Shown piece by piece: positions 1 through 12,200 of a stretch of 64,000 nt of DNA. A model generated the notes under the pieces. It had not been told where the DNA came from. It did no database searches and saw nothing but the letters and a program-made list of their open reading frames with translations. The stretch lies in contig CATNEN010000029.1 of assembly GCA_950097015.1 (NCBI GenBank), forward strand, positions 2,548,001-2,612,000, in the 5' to 3' direction. Within the stretch, counting starts at the first letter, position 1, and the number at the start of each line of letters is the position of its first letter. This DNA is from Macrostomum hystrix (taxonomy: Eukaryota; Platyhelminthes; Macrostomidae). The translations under genes were made by a program, and so were the position numbers.

Positions 1-150
1 TCATTCAGTCTCACTCCATCATCTCATTCAGTCTCACTCCATCATCTCATTCAGTCTCACTCCATCATCTCATTCAGTCTCACTCCATCATCTCATTCAG
101 TCTCACTCCATCATCTCATCTCATTTAGTCTCACTCCATCATGTCATTCA
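1..150. repeat. 23-bp minisatellite, continuing off the left edge
   Basis: A 23-bp unit containing cattcagtctcactccat is repeated about six times and probably starts before the window. Copies are nearly identical, which suggests recent amplification. No gene is recognised around it. Confidence 0.85.
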
Positions 151-240
151 GTCTCACAGTCCCATAGTCCCACAGTCCCACAGTCCCACAGTCCCACAGT
201 CCCACAGTCCCACAGTCCCACAGTCCCACAGTCCCACAGT
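151..240. repeat. 8-bp tandem repeat (agtcccac)n
   Basis: About ten copies of an 8-bp unit directly follow the 23-bp array. The open frame across it on the minus strand is only repeat translation. Positions 241-690 contain nothing I recognise. Confidence 0.85.
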
Positions 241-693
241 CAGATTTCTCTTGCAGTTCCAGTTTGGCAAAATTTATCCATGAATTAAACACGAGCCAAC
301 TCAAAAGACCCAGCCCTTTTAAGTGCGCACCATCCCAATCCCCCTCATATTGCTGAGCAAATCTTGAGCATGAGTATGACCTGATCCTTTCTCTTTCACG
401 GGCCCAGTGCTGAGCTTCAGTGCTCAAACAGTACGAGCCACTTCACATAAGCAAGAGAGGACTCTGGGAATCTTAATAGCAAAATGTAAAGACAGAAAGA
501 GCGAAAAATCTGATTTCACTATTGAACTATTTTACCATAAATGAGCATAGACTAGTGCAAGCTGCTTTGGCTGCTTGAGTACTGTGTATAGTATGATTAC
601 CACATGTCCTGCTTCAAACTATGTTTGCTTTAGCTAAGCCTTTAGAATATTTGCCTGTAAGTATGAGAGCGAACTAAAAGAAGTTGGCGCACA

Positions 694-1855
694 ATGCCCT
701 CCCTCCTAACACAGCCCACAATGTCTTCCCTATCCTACACAGCCCACAATGCCCTCCCTATCCTACACAGCCCACAATGCCCTCCCTATCCTACACAGCC
801 CACAATGCCCTCCCTATCTTACAAAGCCCTCAATGCCCTCCCTCCTAACACAGATTTGCTCATGTCCTCTCTATCCTACACAGCCCACAATGCCCTCCCT
901 ATCCTACACAGCCCACAATGCCCTCCCTATCCTACACAGCCCACAATGCCGTCCCTATCCTACACAGCCCACAATGCCCTCCCAATCCAACACAGACCAC
1001 AATGCCCTCCCTATCCTACGCAGCCCACAATGCCGTCCCTATCCTACACAGCCCACAATGCCCTCCCAATCCAACACAGACCACAATGCCCTCCCTATCC
1101 TACACAGCTTAAAATGCCCTCGCTATCCTACACAGCCCACAATGCCCTCCCTATCCTACGCAGCCCACAATGCCGTCCCTATCCTACGCAGCCCACAATG
1201 CCGTCCCTATCCTACGCAGCCCACAATGCCGTCCCTATCCTACACAGCCCACAATGCCCTCCCAATCCAACACAGACCACAATGCCCTCCCTATCCTACG
1301 CAGCCCACAATGCCGTCCCTATCCTACACAGCCCACAATGCCCTCCCAATCCAACACAGACCACAATGCCCTCCCTATCCTACACAGCTTAAAATGCCCT
1401 CGCTATCCTACACAGCCCACAATGCCCTCCCTATCCTACGCAGCCCACAATGCCGTCCCTATCCTACGCAGCCCACAATGCCGTCCCTATCCTACACAGC
1501 CCACAATGCCCTCCCTATCCTACGCAGCCCACAATGCCGTCCCTATCCTACACAGCCCACAATGCCCTCCCAATCCAACACAGCCCACAATGCCCTCCCA
1601 ATCCTACACAGCCCACAATGCCCTCGCTATCCAACACAGACCACAATGCCCTCCCAATCCTACACAGCCCACAATGCCCTCGCTATCCAACACAGACCAC
1701 AATGCCCTCCCAATCCAACACAGACCACAATGCCCTCCCAATTCAACACAAACCACAATGCCCTCCCTATTCTACGCAGCCCATAATGCCCTCCTTATCA
1801 TAAACAGCCCACAATGCCCCCCTATCCAACACTGCTTAAAATGCCCTATTTGACG
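694..1855. repeat. 28-bp minisatellite with higher-order structure
   Basis: About 41 copies of a 28-bp unit with core acaatgccctccctatcc. Variant units (ctcg, ccgt, caatcc, gacc) recur in order. The rare cttaaaatgccctcg variant occurs at about 1108 and again at 1388, 280 bp (ten units) apart, indicating a higher-order duplication. The unit is 1 mod 3 and free of stops, so long overlapping open frames arise in every frame. I regard these as non-coding. The stretch 1856-2600 is mixed unique sequence without a recognisable gene. Confidence 0.9.
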
Positions 1856-2604
1856 TATTTTTAATTATTGAATCAAACATTTAGACCGTAAGACTTGTGG
1901 AGAAGAGCTTCAAGAGATTCAAGAACTATTTGAATCATCAGAAGGAATTGATTCACCATTATTGACCTCTTCAATTCGCTATATTTGTGGATCTGAAATG
2001 CTATAATCCTGTACTTATTATACTACTGGCTTACAGATTTTCTGAGTAGCAATTATCGCACATGCAAGAAATGTAACATAAATTGCATTGCATTGTAGAA
2101 TTGGGGCGAGCAGGCAGTTCATAGATTCGGAATTGGAATTCAAAGGCGCCTGGTCACTATAAACAAATGCAGGAAGTTTCTTTCCTTGCCAAAGAAGCTG
2201 GTATTTTCAATTTTCACTTTTTCTACTTTTTCTTTTTCTTCTGTCACTAATTTTAGTCCAAACAAACCCGGGTTGGCGGGAAAGCTGCCACGTCAGCTGT
2301 TGCTGCTGTCACACAACGATAGAACTACAGAAGATTCTTATTCTCTAATTTCTATTCTTTATGTCTCTTATCCATCTACGTGTCTTTTCATGAGCACAGA
2401 CATATATTCGATAATTAAACTGGAGAAAGTGCATGGCCATTGTGATTTTGGCTAGCTTGAGATGGAAAACTAATCAGAGCCAATCAGAATTTTTTTGTCG
2501 CTGAATTCTTGCGCGTTAGAAGCTGCACCTTAACCTTTGAGTCCATTTTATATGAATTATAAATTTGATTAATATGATATTAGCAGGAGGGCTGTGGATT
2601 CTTT

Positions 2605-2935
2605 ATGATTTGGTGTCACTAGACCCAAATCCAGCAAGGAGGCAATTCGGCCCATTTCACTGACTCCTTAACACACACTCACACAGGTGTGTACATATAT
2701 TTATTTGGGGTGCAGCCACTGAGAGAAGACTTGGGCCAACCTTCAAGGTACAGTGAGAGTGTACACTGCCTGACGATGAGAAAGTAATGGCGGATGTACA
2801 CACATGTGTGAGCGTGTGCCTGCGTACAGTATCTGAGTGTGCGTGTAATCAGGAATCAGCGAAATGGGCAGAATTGCCTCCTCGCTGGCTGCGGGTCTAG
2901 TGTCACCAAATGATGTGCCATTACCCACCGGTCTC
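2605..2935. mobile_element. Two head-to-head fragments of a tRNA-derived SINE
   Basis: Positions ~2608-2670 (aggaggcaattcggcccat) are the 3' end of a SINE in minus orientation. Positions ~2705-2935 carry the body and the same 3' end in plus orientation (ggcagaattgcctcctcgct, then gggtctagtgtcaccaaat). The two 3' ends form an imperfect inverted repeat of about 60 bp. The same family is seen at 28775, 35190 and 35570, and the last copy has the tRNA-like head that identifies it. Confidence 0.65.
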
Positions 2936-3211
2936 GTGCAACTATTATTCTAATAACACAAACACAAAAAATTATTCAGCACTCAAAGTGAAGTCCAGTC
3001 CATTGCTAAATTGGTAAGGCAAGACTTCGATTCAGTGTTGCTATGGGAGCAGACAACAGTTGGACACTCACAGCCAATCAAAAGCGTCCTGTCTGCCTCC
3101 ATTTCTCTTTCTATATCTATAGTGGCTAATCTGGCGGGGGGATAATAGGGCCAGCAAAGATTTCTAGGCGCGATCGCTTGCCCGCATCCAGGAGCAGAAG
3201 ACCCGACAGAG

Positions 3212-6200
3212 ATGGCGGTCAACCCGGCGGACACCGTGACCATCACGGTTGGCGGCTGCAACTTTGTAACGCGCCGAGCCACCCTGTACCGATTCCCCAA
3301 CACCCGGCTGTACACTCAGATTGCTGCAGACGAGATGCAGCGGGACACTTACTATTTCGACCGGGATCCAGAGGTATTCCGCTTCATTCTCGACTTCTAC
3401 CGAACTGGCGAGCTGCATCTGCCCACTAACATCTGCGGCCCCTTCGTGCGCAAGGAGCTCATCTTCTGGGGCATCTACGAGAGCAGCATCTGGCCCTGCT
3501 GCCTGCCGCACTACATGCGCTTCGACGAGGAGAAGCGCACGAAGAACACGCTATTCAAAGACTGCTTCGAGGACATCCAGCCGATGCAGTCGCTGGTTGG
3601 CTGCAGCCGGGGCATTCGCAGGATGCGCTACCGACTCTGGCTCTTCCTGGACTACCCGACATCATCGCTGCCGGCAAAGGTGAGTGTGGAACCGGTTCTG
3701 TCCCTGCGAATTAGGCCATAGACTACCGTCCCACAGTTGTTCGGCCCCAGAGAATCTTTGGTGGGGTCAGTAGAAATGAATTATCCAATTTTGTCTATGG
3801 CTCAAGCATATCTTCAATACCTTATCACACGTCCTTCAGTTCTTCAATCCCTTATCTCACGTCCTTCAGTTCTTCAATACCTTACCTCACGTCCTTCAGT
3901 TCTTCAATCCCTTACCTCACGCCCTTCAGTTCTTCAATCCCTTACCTCACGCCCTTCAGTTCTTCAATCCCTTACCTCACGCCCTTCAGTTCTTCAATCC
4001 CTTACCTCACGTCCTTCAGTTCTTCAATCCCTTACCTCACGTCCTTCAGTTCTTCAATACCTTATCTCACGCCCTTCAGTTCTTCAATCCCTTACCTCGC
4101 GTCCTTCAGTTCTTCAATCCCTTACCTCACGTCCTTCAGTTCTTCAATACCTTATCTCACGTCCTTCAGTTCTTCAATCCCTTACCTCACGTCCTTCAGT
4201 TCTTCAATCCCTTACCTCACGTCCTTCAGTCCTTCAATCCCTTACCTCACGTCCTTCAGTCCTTCAATCCCTTACCTCACGTCCTTCAGTCCTTCAAATA
4301 TTTTATAAATCAGAATTTAAGCCGTCAAAGCAGCAGCTAGGATTCTTAGTTACAAGCGATAAATATTCTGAAGGATTTTTCTACTGAAAATAAAAAACTG
4401 CTTTAAATTTGGCGATGCGTTACCCGAATATTAGCATCATTTTTGTCATCTGCCTCTGATAAAGTGCTCGGACATGCCAACCTGATGCAGTCCCAGCTCT
4501 TTGAGCAATGCTTTGAGCAACTAAATGATTGATAGGCACAACGCATTTGATGCTCTATGTAATGTTAATCCAATCCAAACACAACCATCGAACTGACTAA
4601 AGAGGGGGAGATGCCAAAATAGTCCCGAGCCAGCTTCCGAAATTAATTCCAAATCAGCTATTCAGCAAAGCCACAGCTTCAGCAGCCGATGAAGCAATGT
4701 GTGCTGTGTGCGCATATTGGGGGAATGTTTGCCCATAGCTATAACTGAAATCGGCATGCATTATGCAGGACCCAGCAGTTTGTTACCGATATTTCTCCAC
4801 TATGAACTCTATGACTGCTGAACTATCTGCCTTCTGCCTTCATTATTGCACGGCTGTTAAAAATCGGTTTCCAGGTCGTTTTTTTCCAAGAAAACGCCCT
4901 GGTTGTGACTTCTTCGGGCTTAACAATCGCAGAAAATTCCCCACGGGACCCATCTTGACAGCACCTGCTGCCGATGCTGCTGAAGGACTTGAAAGATCTG
5001 ACTGGCCCCAGACAGATAAAGGCGCTGAAGGCATCGGACTGACTAGGCTTCCATTATTTTCTAATTCGCTGCCTCTACGATATGGGAAGTTTTGCGCGTG
5101 ATCTGGCCTTGTACTCGTACATTTGCCAGCAAAATGCTTGCAGCTTTTCACTGTTCTCTGGACACCAGTTCCTTTTCAGTTGGCCAGCTAGACATACCAA
5201 AGGCTGTCAAACTGACAAGCTAGACATACCAAAGGCTGTCAAACTGACAAGCTAGAAATACCAAAGGCTGTCAAACTGACAAGCTAGGCATCTCAAATGC
5301 TGTCAAATTGACAAGCTAGACATACCAAAGGCTGTCAAACTGACAAGCTAGGCATCTCAAATGCTGTCAAATTGACAAGCTAGACATACCAAAGGCTGTC
5401 AAACTGACAAGCTAGACATACCAAAGGCTGTCAAACTGACAAGCTAGGCATCTCAAATGCTGTCAAATTGACAAGCTAGACATACCAAAGGCTGTCAAAC
5501 TGACAAGCTAGGCATACCAACGGCTGTCAAACTGACAAACTAGACATACCAAAGGCTGTCAAACTGACAAGCTAGACATACCAAAGGCTGTCAAACTGAC
5601 AAGCTAGAAATACCAAAGGCTGTCAAACTGACAAGCTAGGCATCTCAAATGCTGTCAAATTGACAAGCTAGACATACCAAAGGCTGTCAAACTGACAAGC
5701 TAGGCATCTCAAATGCTGTCAAATTGACAAGCTAGACATACCAAAGGCTGTCAAACTGACAAGCTAGACATACCAAAGGCTGTCAAACTGACAAGCTAGG
5801 CATCTCAAATGCTGTCAAATTGACAAGCTAGACATACCAAAGGCTGTCAAACTGACAAGCTAGGCATACCAACGGCTGTCAAACTGACAAACTAGACATA
5901 CCAAAGGCTGTCAAACTGACAAGCTAGACATACCAAAGGCTGTCAAACTGACAAGCTAGACATACCAAAGACTGTCAAACTGACAAGCTAGGCATCTCAA
6001 ATGCTGTCAAACGGACAAGCTAGACATACCAAAGGCTGTCAAACTGACAAGCTAGACATACCAAAGGCTGTCAAACTGACAAGCTAGGCATCTCAAATGC
6101 TGTCAAATTGACAAGCTAGACATACCAAAGGCTGTCAAACTGACAAGCTAGACATACCAAAGGCTGTCAAACTGACAAGCTAGGCATACCAACGGCTGTC

Positions 6201-9200
6201 AAACTGACAAACTAGACATACCAAAGGCTGTCAAACTGACAAGCTAGACATACCAAAGGCTGTCAAACTGACAAGCTAGACATACCAAAGACTGTCAAAC
6301 TGACAAGCTAGGCATCTCAAATGCTGTCAAACTGACAAACTAGACATACCAAAGGCTGTCAAACTGACAAGCTAGACATACCAAAGGCTGTCAAACTGAC
6401 AAGCTAGAAATACCAAATGCTGTCAAACGGACAAGCTAGGCATCTCAAATGCTGTCAAATTGACAAGCTAGGCATACCAAAGGCTGTCAAACTGACAAGC
6501 TAGGCATCTCAAATGCTGTCAAATTGACAAGCTAGACATACCAAAGGCTGTCAAACTGACAAGCTAGACATACCAAAGGCTGTCAAACTGACAAGCTAGA
6601 CATACCAAAGGCTGTCAAACTGACAAGCTAGACATACCAAAGGCTGTCAAACTGACAAGCTAGGCATCTCAAATACTGTCAAATTGACAAGCTAGACATA
6701 CCAAAGGCTGTCAAACTGACAAGCTAGACATACCAAACGCTGTCAAACTGACAAGCTAGACATACCAAAGGCTGTCAAATTGACAAGCTAGGCATCTCAA
6801 AGGCTGTCAAATTGACAAGCTAGGCATCTCAAAGGCTGTCAAATTGACAAGCTACGCATCTCAAAGGCTGTCAAATTGACAAGCTACGCATCTCAAATGC
6901 TGTCAAATTGACAAGCTACGCATCTCAAATGCTGTCAAACTGACAAGCTAGGCATCTAGGCTAGGCCTCTCAAAGACTGTCAAACTGACAAGCTAGGCAT
7001 TTCAAAGGATATCAAATTGATGAGCTGGACATCTAACTAAGAAACTGTGTTTACACCTCTGATATTTTTAGATAGAAACTTAGAAAAAATTCCAAAAGAA
7101 AAATTCATTTCAAACATCAGTGATATCTTACTTAATCTTTCATCAAACTGAGTGTCTGAGTTCAATGATTGAAATTGAAATTTAATAAATAATGCAATAT
7201 TTCGTGAAATCGAACCGTGCTTCTAGTGGCAAGCGCGAACTGTTACTAGGCTTCAATGTGTTGGACAAACTTAAATTATCGCTGCGTTGCTTATTTCGTT
7301 AAATTAACGATCGACGTTAATTAAAGAATGTGAAGCTCAGCAGGAGTGCGTCACTGACAAGCATGTCAATCAATCAATAAAACCAATCAAAATAGTCAAT
7401 AAACAATTAGATTAGATTTCGCACGGACATGGTTGGGGAGGAGCCACAACTGACCGTTTTCGCACGCTACCAGAATAACACCGACTTTGTTTTAATGGGA
7501 TTTTGTGATTCCGCACTAAGGCACAGATTGTGCTGAGAAAAAACAGATAGTCTGGCGAGTTCTGATTGAGTGAACTCAAGATCAGAGTCTAAATTGGCCA
7601 AATTAGCCGAATCGAAAGATATCGGGGAAGACTAGGCGAGTGTCAGCTCGTCCGTGCTCAACGGAATTAGGCATCGATTTCTGATTAGAAAATCTCTGCA
7701 GAGCGTCAAATTAGACGTTTCTAGGACTTGGGACCACGCAATCTCGGCTTAAAGGTCAGGGGTTCGATTCCCGACTCCACTGGAACAATTTGTGTCCTTT
7801 AGCAAGGCAGCAAGAAACTTAAGTCTGAATTGTTTCAGTTTATTTTGCTGTTAAATGGATATCAGGATTAGCTGGGGTAATTAATGGGGTGTAGCATTCG
7901 CCCAGTCCATGGACTGAACAGCCGTACGCAGCCTTCAGATGCACTGCGCAATGGCTGCGGCTGTGCAGACGGCTGTGCATCTGGCCCAATTTGGGCAGGT
8001 ATAGTCAAATATTATTTTTTTATTTCTAACATTACTATTATCATTGTCTAATTTCCTAATTGCTTTATTTCACCAAGCCGTAAAATAAGTACAGTCCATG
8101 GACTGAACAGTTGTTAGGTGTAGTTTCTATTTGTAAATGTTTCCTATATCAAAGTGTCTGTCTGTCAATGATGAGGGCAACTCTTTCTAACTTTACAAAC
8201 AGACGATCACCATTTGAGCAACATTCTCTAGGGGTCTCGACGGGCCTGTTGAGACGCCTTGCCAATGGTCGCGTGCGTCATTTTTTGCCGCTCCCTATCG
8301 AGGGGGGAGGGAGCGGGTCCTCGGGGATGCCCAGGTCAACAGCTGCAGCAAATGTTGGTAATGAGGAGTCTCTTAGTAATTGAATTGCCCGGACCCCACG
8401 GCCGCTCTAACAATCCGTCCCCAAACCCCAGCACCGCTGACGGAGCGGAGTAAGCAAAGGCACCGCCCCTTAGACTGAGACCTTATTGAATATGACACTG
8501 AGACACTCCACTATGCCCTGAGCTAAGATCGCCCCCCCGGTTTCCAAAGCTCGTGCACAGAAAGTGCAGGCCAGAAAAGTTATAGGGTGAGGCGAGTGAG
8601 CGAGAATGAGAATCTAAAACCTGAAGCTGCTGAGAGCCATGCTCTATCGCATTACTCCCTTCGATTAGGGGATTTTTGCCTCGAGGGGGAGACTGCAGCC
8701 GAGCAAGGGAGGAGACATAGCTGAAGGCAGTGTTGGTTGCTATGCGACGTTTCGACTTTCTAAAAAATGTGTGCAGCTGATGCCGCTGCTGATGCCGACC
8801 TGGGCTGAATGCCTACTTTTGTCTTGTTCTATTTCCCTCCTCCTAGTTACTAACTGTCATTGGCCAATCAGTCGCATGCAGTTGTAGAAGCTCTCCCTAA
8901 GACTTGTGTGTAACCTCCCCCACCATTATTTGCCTTCAATCTTCCAATTGACTTCTCCTAGACTCTCTGTTTCGTCCCATTTTGGGCCTCTTGTAACTCG
9001 CAATCTCCACTTTATCTGCGGTATGTGGCGCCATTAAGCCTAGCTGGTAACACAAGAGCTGGGGGTGGGGAAGTAAGAAGTGGCAAGTCTTGTCCAATGC
9101 CGCTACCAAACCTGACTCTACCCGCCTTAACACTCGGCCAGAATTAGTTTTTCTACTTAGAAAGTGCAATATTAGCAAAACATATGCGGCTGTTTAGTTA

Positions 9201-12200
9201 GTAATCCTTTAATTTATCTCGACAGAAAACCAAGCGGAACAGAATATCTAGCAAACCGATAAATTATAAAAGCTACTCGTAGTTACCGATTCTGTTAAGC
9301 ATTACAATTAAAAAAATGAGACTTACGTATTTGCCCGAGGTTAATTGCAGGGAATAAGATTTGAAATCACGCTAATTGGGCTTAATCATTAAAACAAACT
9401 GCTACAATTTTAAATACCGACATCAAGCGTCTATTTGTTTCCTTAAACGTTTTTTAACGATGGCACAGGGGAGATATGAGACAGGGGAGATATGAGACAG
9501 GGGACATATGAGACAGGGGAGATATGAGACAGGGGAGATATGAGGCAGGGGAGATATGAGACAGGGGAGATATGAGGCAGGGGAGATATGAGACAGGGGA
9601 GATATGAGACAGGGGAGATATGAGGCAGGGGAGATATGAGACAGGGGAGATATGAGACAGAGGAGATGTGAGACAGGGAGGATATGAGACAGGGGAGATA
9701 TGAGACAGGGATGATATGAGACAGGGGAGATATGAGACAGGGGAGATATGAGACAGGGGAGATATGAGACAGGGGAGATATGAGACAGGGGAGATATGAG
9801 ACAGGGGAGATATGAGACAGGGGAGATATGAGACAGGGGAGATATGAGACAGGGGAGATATGAGACAGGGGAGATATGAGACAGGGGAGATATGAGACAG
9901 GGGAGATATGAGACAGGGGAGATATGAGACAGGGGAGATATGAGACAGGGGAGATATGAGACAGGGGAGATATGAGACAGGGGAGATATGAGACAATGGA
10001 GATATGAGACAGGGGAGATATGAGACAGGGGAGATATGAGACAGGGGAGATATGAGACAATGGAGATATGAGACAGGGGAGATATGAGACAGGGGAGATA
10101 TGAGACAGGGGAGATATGAGACAGGGGAGATATGAGACAGGGGAGATATGAGACAGGGGAGATGTAAGACAAGGCTATGGGTGTTGGGTGGGACCAGAGG
10201 CCGTTTTTGGAGTTTATAGGGGCCACATGCGGTCAGCAAGCTGTAGGTAGCTGAGGACTATAAAAGTAGCTAACTAGGCAAAGCCAAATGTTGCACCAAC
10301 CCGCAGTTGTGGGCGATGCTGCTGCTGCTACTGACGATCTGCAGCGTGATGTGCTACTGTCTGCAGACCCACACAGCATTTCGCACACCCAGTCAGAAGG
10401 TGTACCTGGGCAATGCCACCGAGGGGCCCTGCAGCAATGAGTCGCGAAGTTTTAATCCGAAAATTCGCAAAGACTGCGAAACCGAGCCAATGCAGGGCCT
10501 GGTGATTGTTGACGTCACTCTCAATGCCATCTTCACATTCGAGTTCGTCATCAAATTGGTGGTGGCGCCGGACAAGTCGAAATTCCTGCGCTCGCCGATC
10601 TCCCTGATGGACATGATCATCCTGGGCTCCTACTGGATCTACGTCTCATTGTCGTTCTTCTATTATTACCGGCTTGGAGCTGAAGAGCTGCGAGCATCGA
10701 TGCAGCAGAACGCGGAGGGCGTTGATCTCTGGTGGCTCAATGTGCTGTTCATGTCGCAGGCGTTGCGCATTCTGCGCATCTTCAAGATTAGCAAGATCAG
10801 CCGAGGCCTGCGGGTACTTATGCTGACGGTGAAGAAGTCCATCCCGGAGCTGGTGTTGCTGGGCTTCCTGCTGATGAATGGCATGTTCCTGTTCAGCTCC
10901 ATGGTGTACATGGCCGAGTACAACCAGTACGACACATTCTCGGACATTCCGCAGGCCTTCTGGTGGAGCATCGTCACCCTGACTACCGTCGGCTACGGCG
11001 ACATTGTGCCCAAAGGCGGCCCCGGCTTCATTATCGGCTCCGTGGCTGCCGTTTCAGGTTAGTCCGCGGTCTGCGCTGCCACAATGTCCCACCCCAGATT
11101 ATCCTCTCAGATCCTGTTCTATCCTACTCCACAATGTCCCATCCCAGATTATCCTCTCAGATCCTGTTCTATCCTACTCCACAATGTCCCATCCCGCATT
11201 ATCCTCTCAGATCCTGTTCTATCGTACTCCACAATGTCCCATCCCGCATTATCCTCTCAGATCCTGTTCTATCCTACTCCACAATGTCCCATCCCGCATT
11301 ATCCTCTCAGATCCTGTTCTATCCTACTCCACAATGTCCCATCCCGCATTATCCTCTCAGATCCTGTTCTATCCTACTCCACAATGTCCCATCCCGCATT
11401 ATCCTCTCAGATACTGTTCTATCCTACTCCACAATGTCCCATCCCGCATTATCCTCTCAGATCCTGTTCTATCCTACTCCACAATGTCCCATCCCGCATT
11501 ATCCTCTCAGATCCTGTTCTATCCTACTCCCTGTCTAACAGTACCTTTGGCATCAGAGCAATCGTTTAGCGTTTATTTTAGTCCAATTTTTCATTCTCAT
11601 TCGAGTCGGACAAAAGGTTTGCTTAAACTCAGAAAATTTCAAATTTCCTGAACAAGTCCTATGTTGAGCATCAAATTTTGGGGTCCAAATAAACGATTTG
11701 AGTCAGGTATTTCCTGCATCTGCTTGCTGTTCTCGTTCAGTTGTCTACGAGAACAAGATCTCGCTAAACCGCCATCAACTCGCTTATCAGACTGAGTGCC
11801 GTCACACGCATGCGCTTTGCTTGGCCGCTCTTAAAGTGCACAATGATTTATCCGCTGAATGAAGGGACTTAAAGGAGCTAAGCATGTTTTGCTATTTTTA
11901 GTATTTTGTTTCCAACGTTTCAGTTGAGACGAAAATATTAAATATGAGATTCCATTATTATCCTGTCCTATCCTGTCCTATCTTGTCCTATCCTGTCAAA
12001 TATTTTCCTATCTTGTCCTATCCTGTCCTATCCCGTCCTATCCTGTCAAGTCTTGTCCTATCCTGTCCTATCCTGTCAAATCTTGTCCTATCTTGTCAAA
12101 TATTTTCCTATCTTGTCCTATCTTGTCCTATCCTGTCCTATCTTGTCCTATCCTGTCCTATCCTGTCCTATCTTGTCCTATCCTGTCCTATCTTGTCAAA

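Noticed and set aside
694-1853. Long open frames on the plus strand (up to 345 codons) rich in Cys/Pro
   Set aside because: They are translations of a 28-bp array in all three frames; no start context, splice signals or domain.
9423-10239. Three overlapping minus-strand frames of 205-267 codons
   Set aside because: Pure translation of the 16-bp array, and antisense within a Kv intron.
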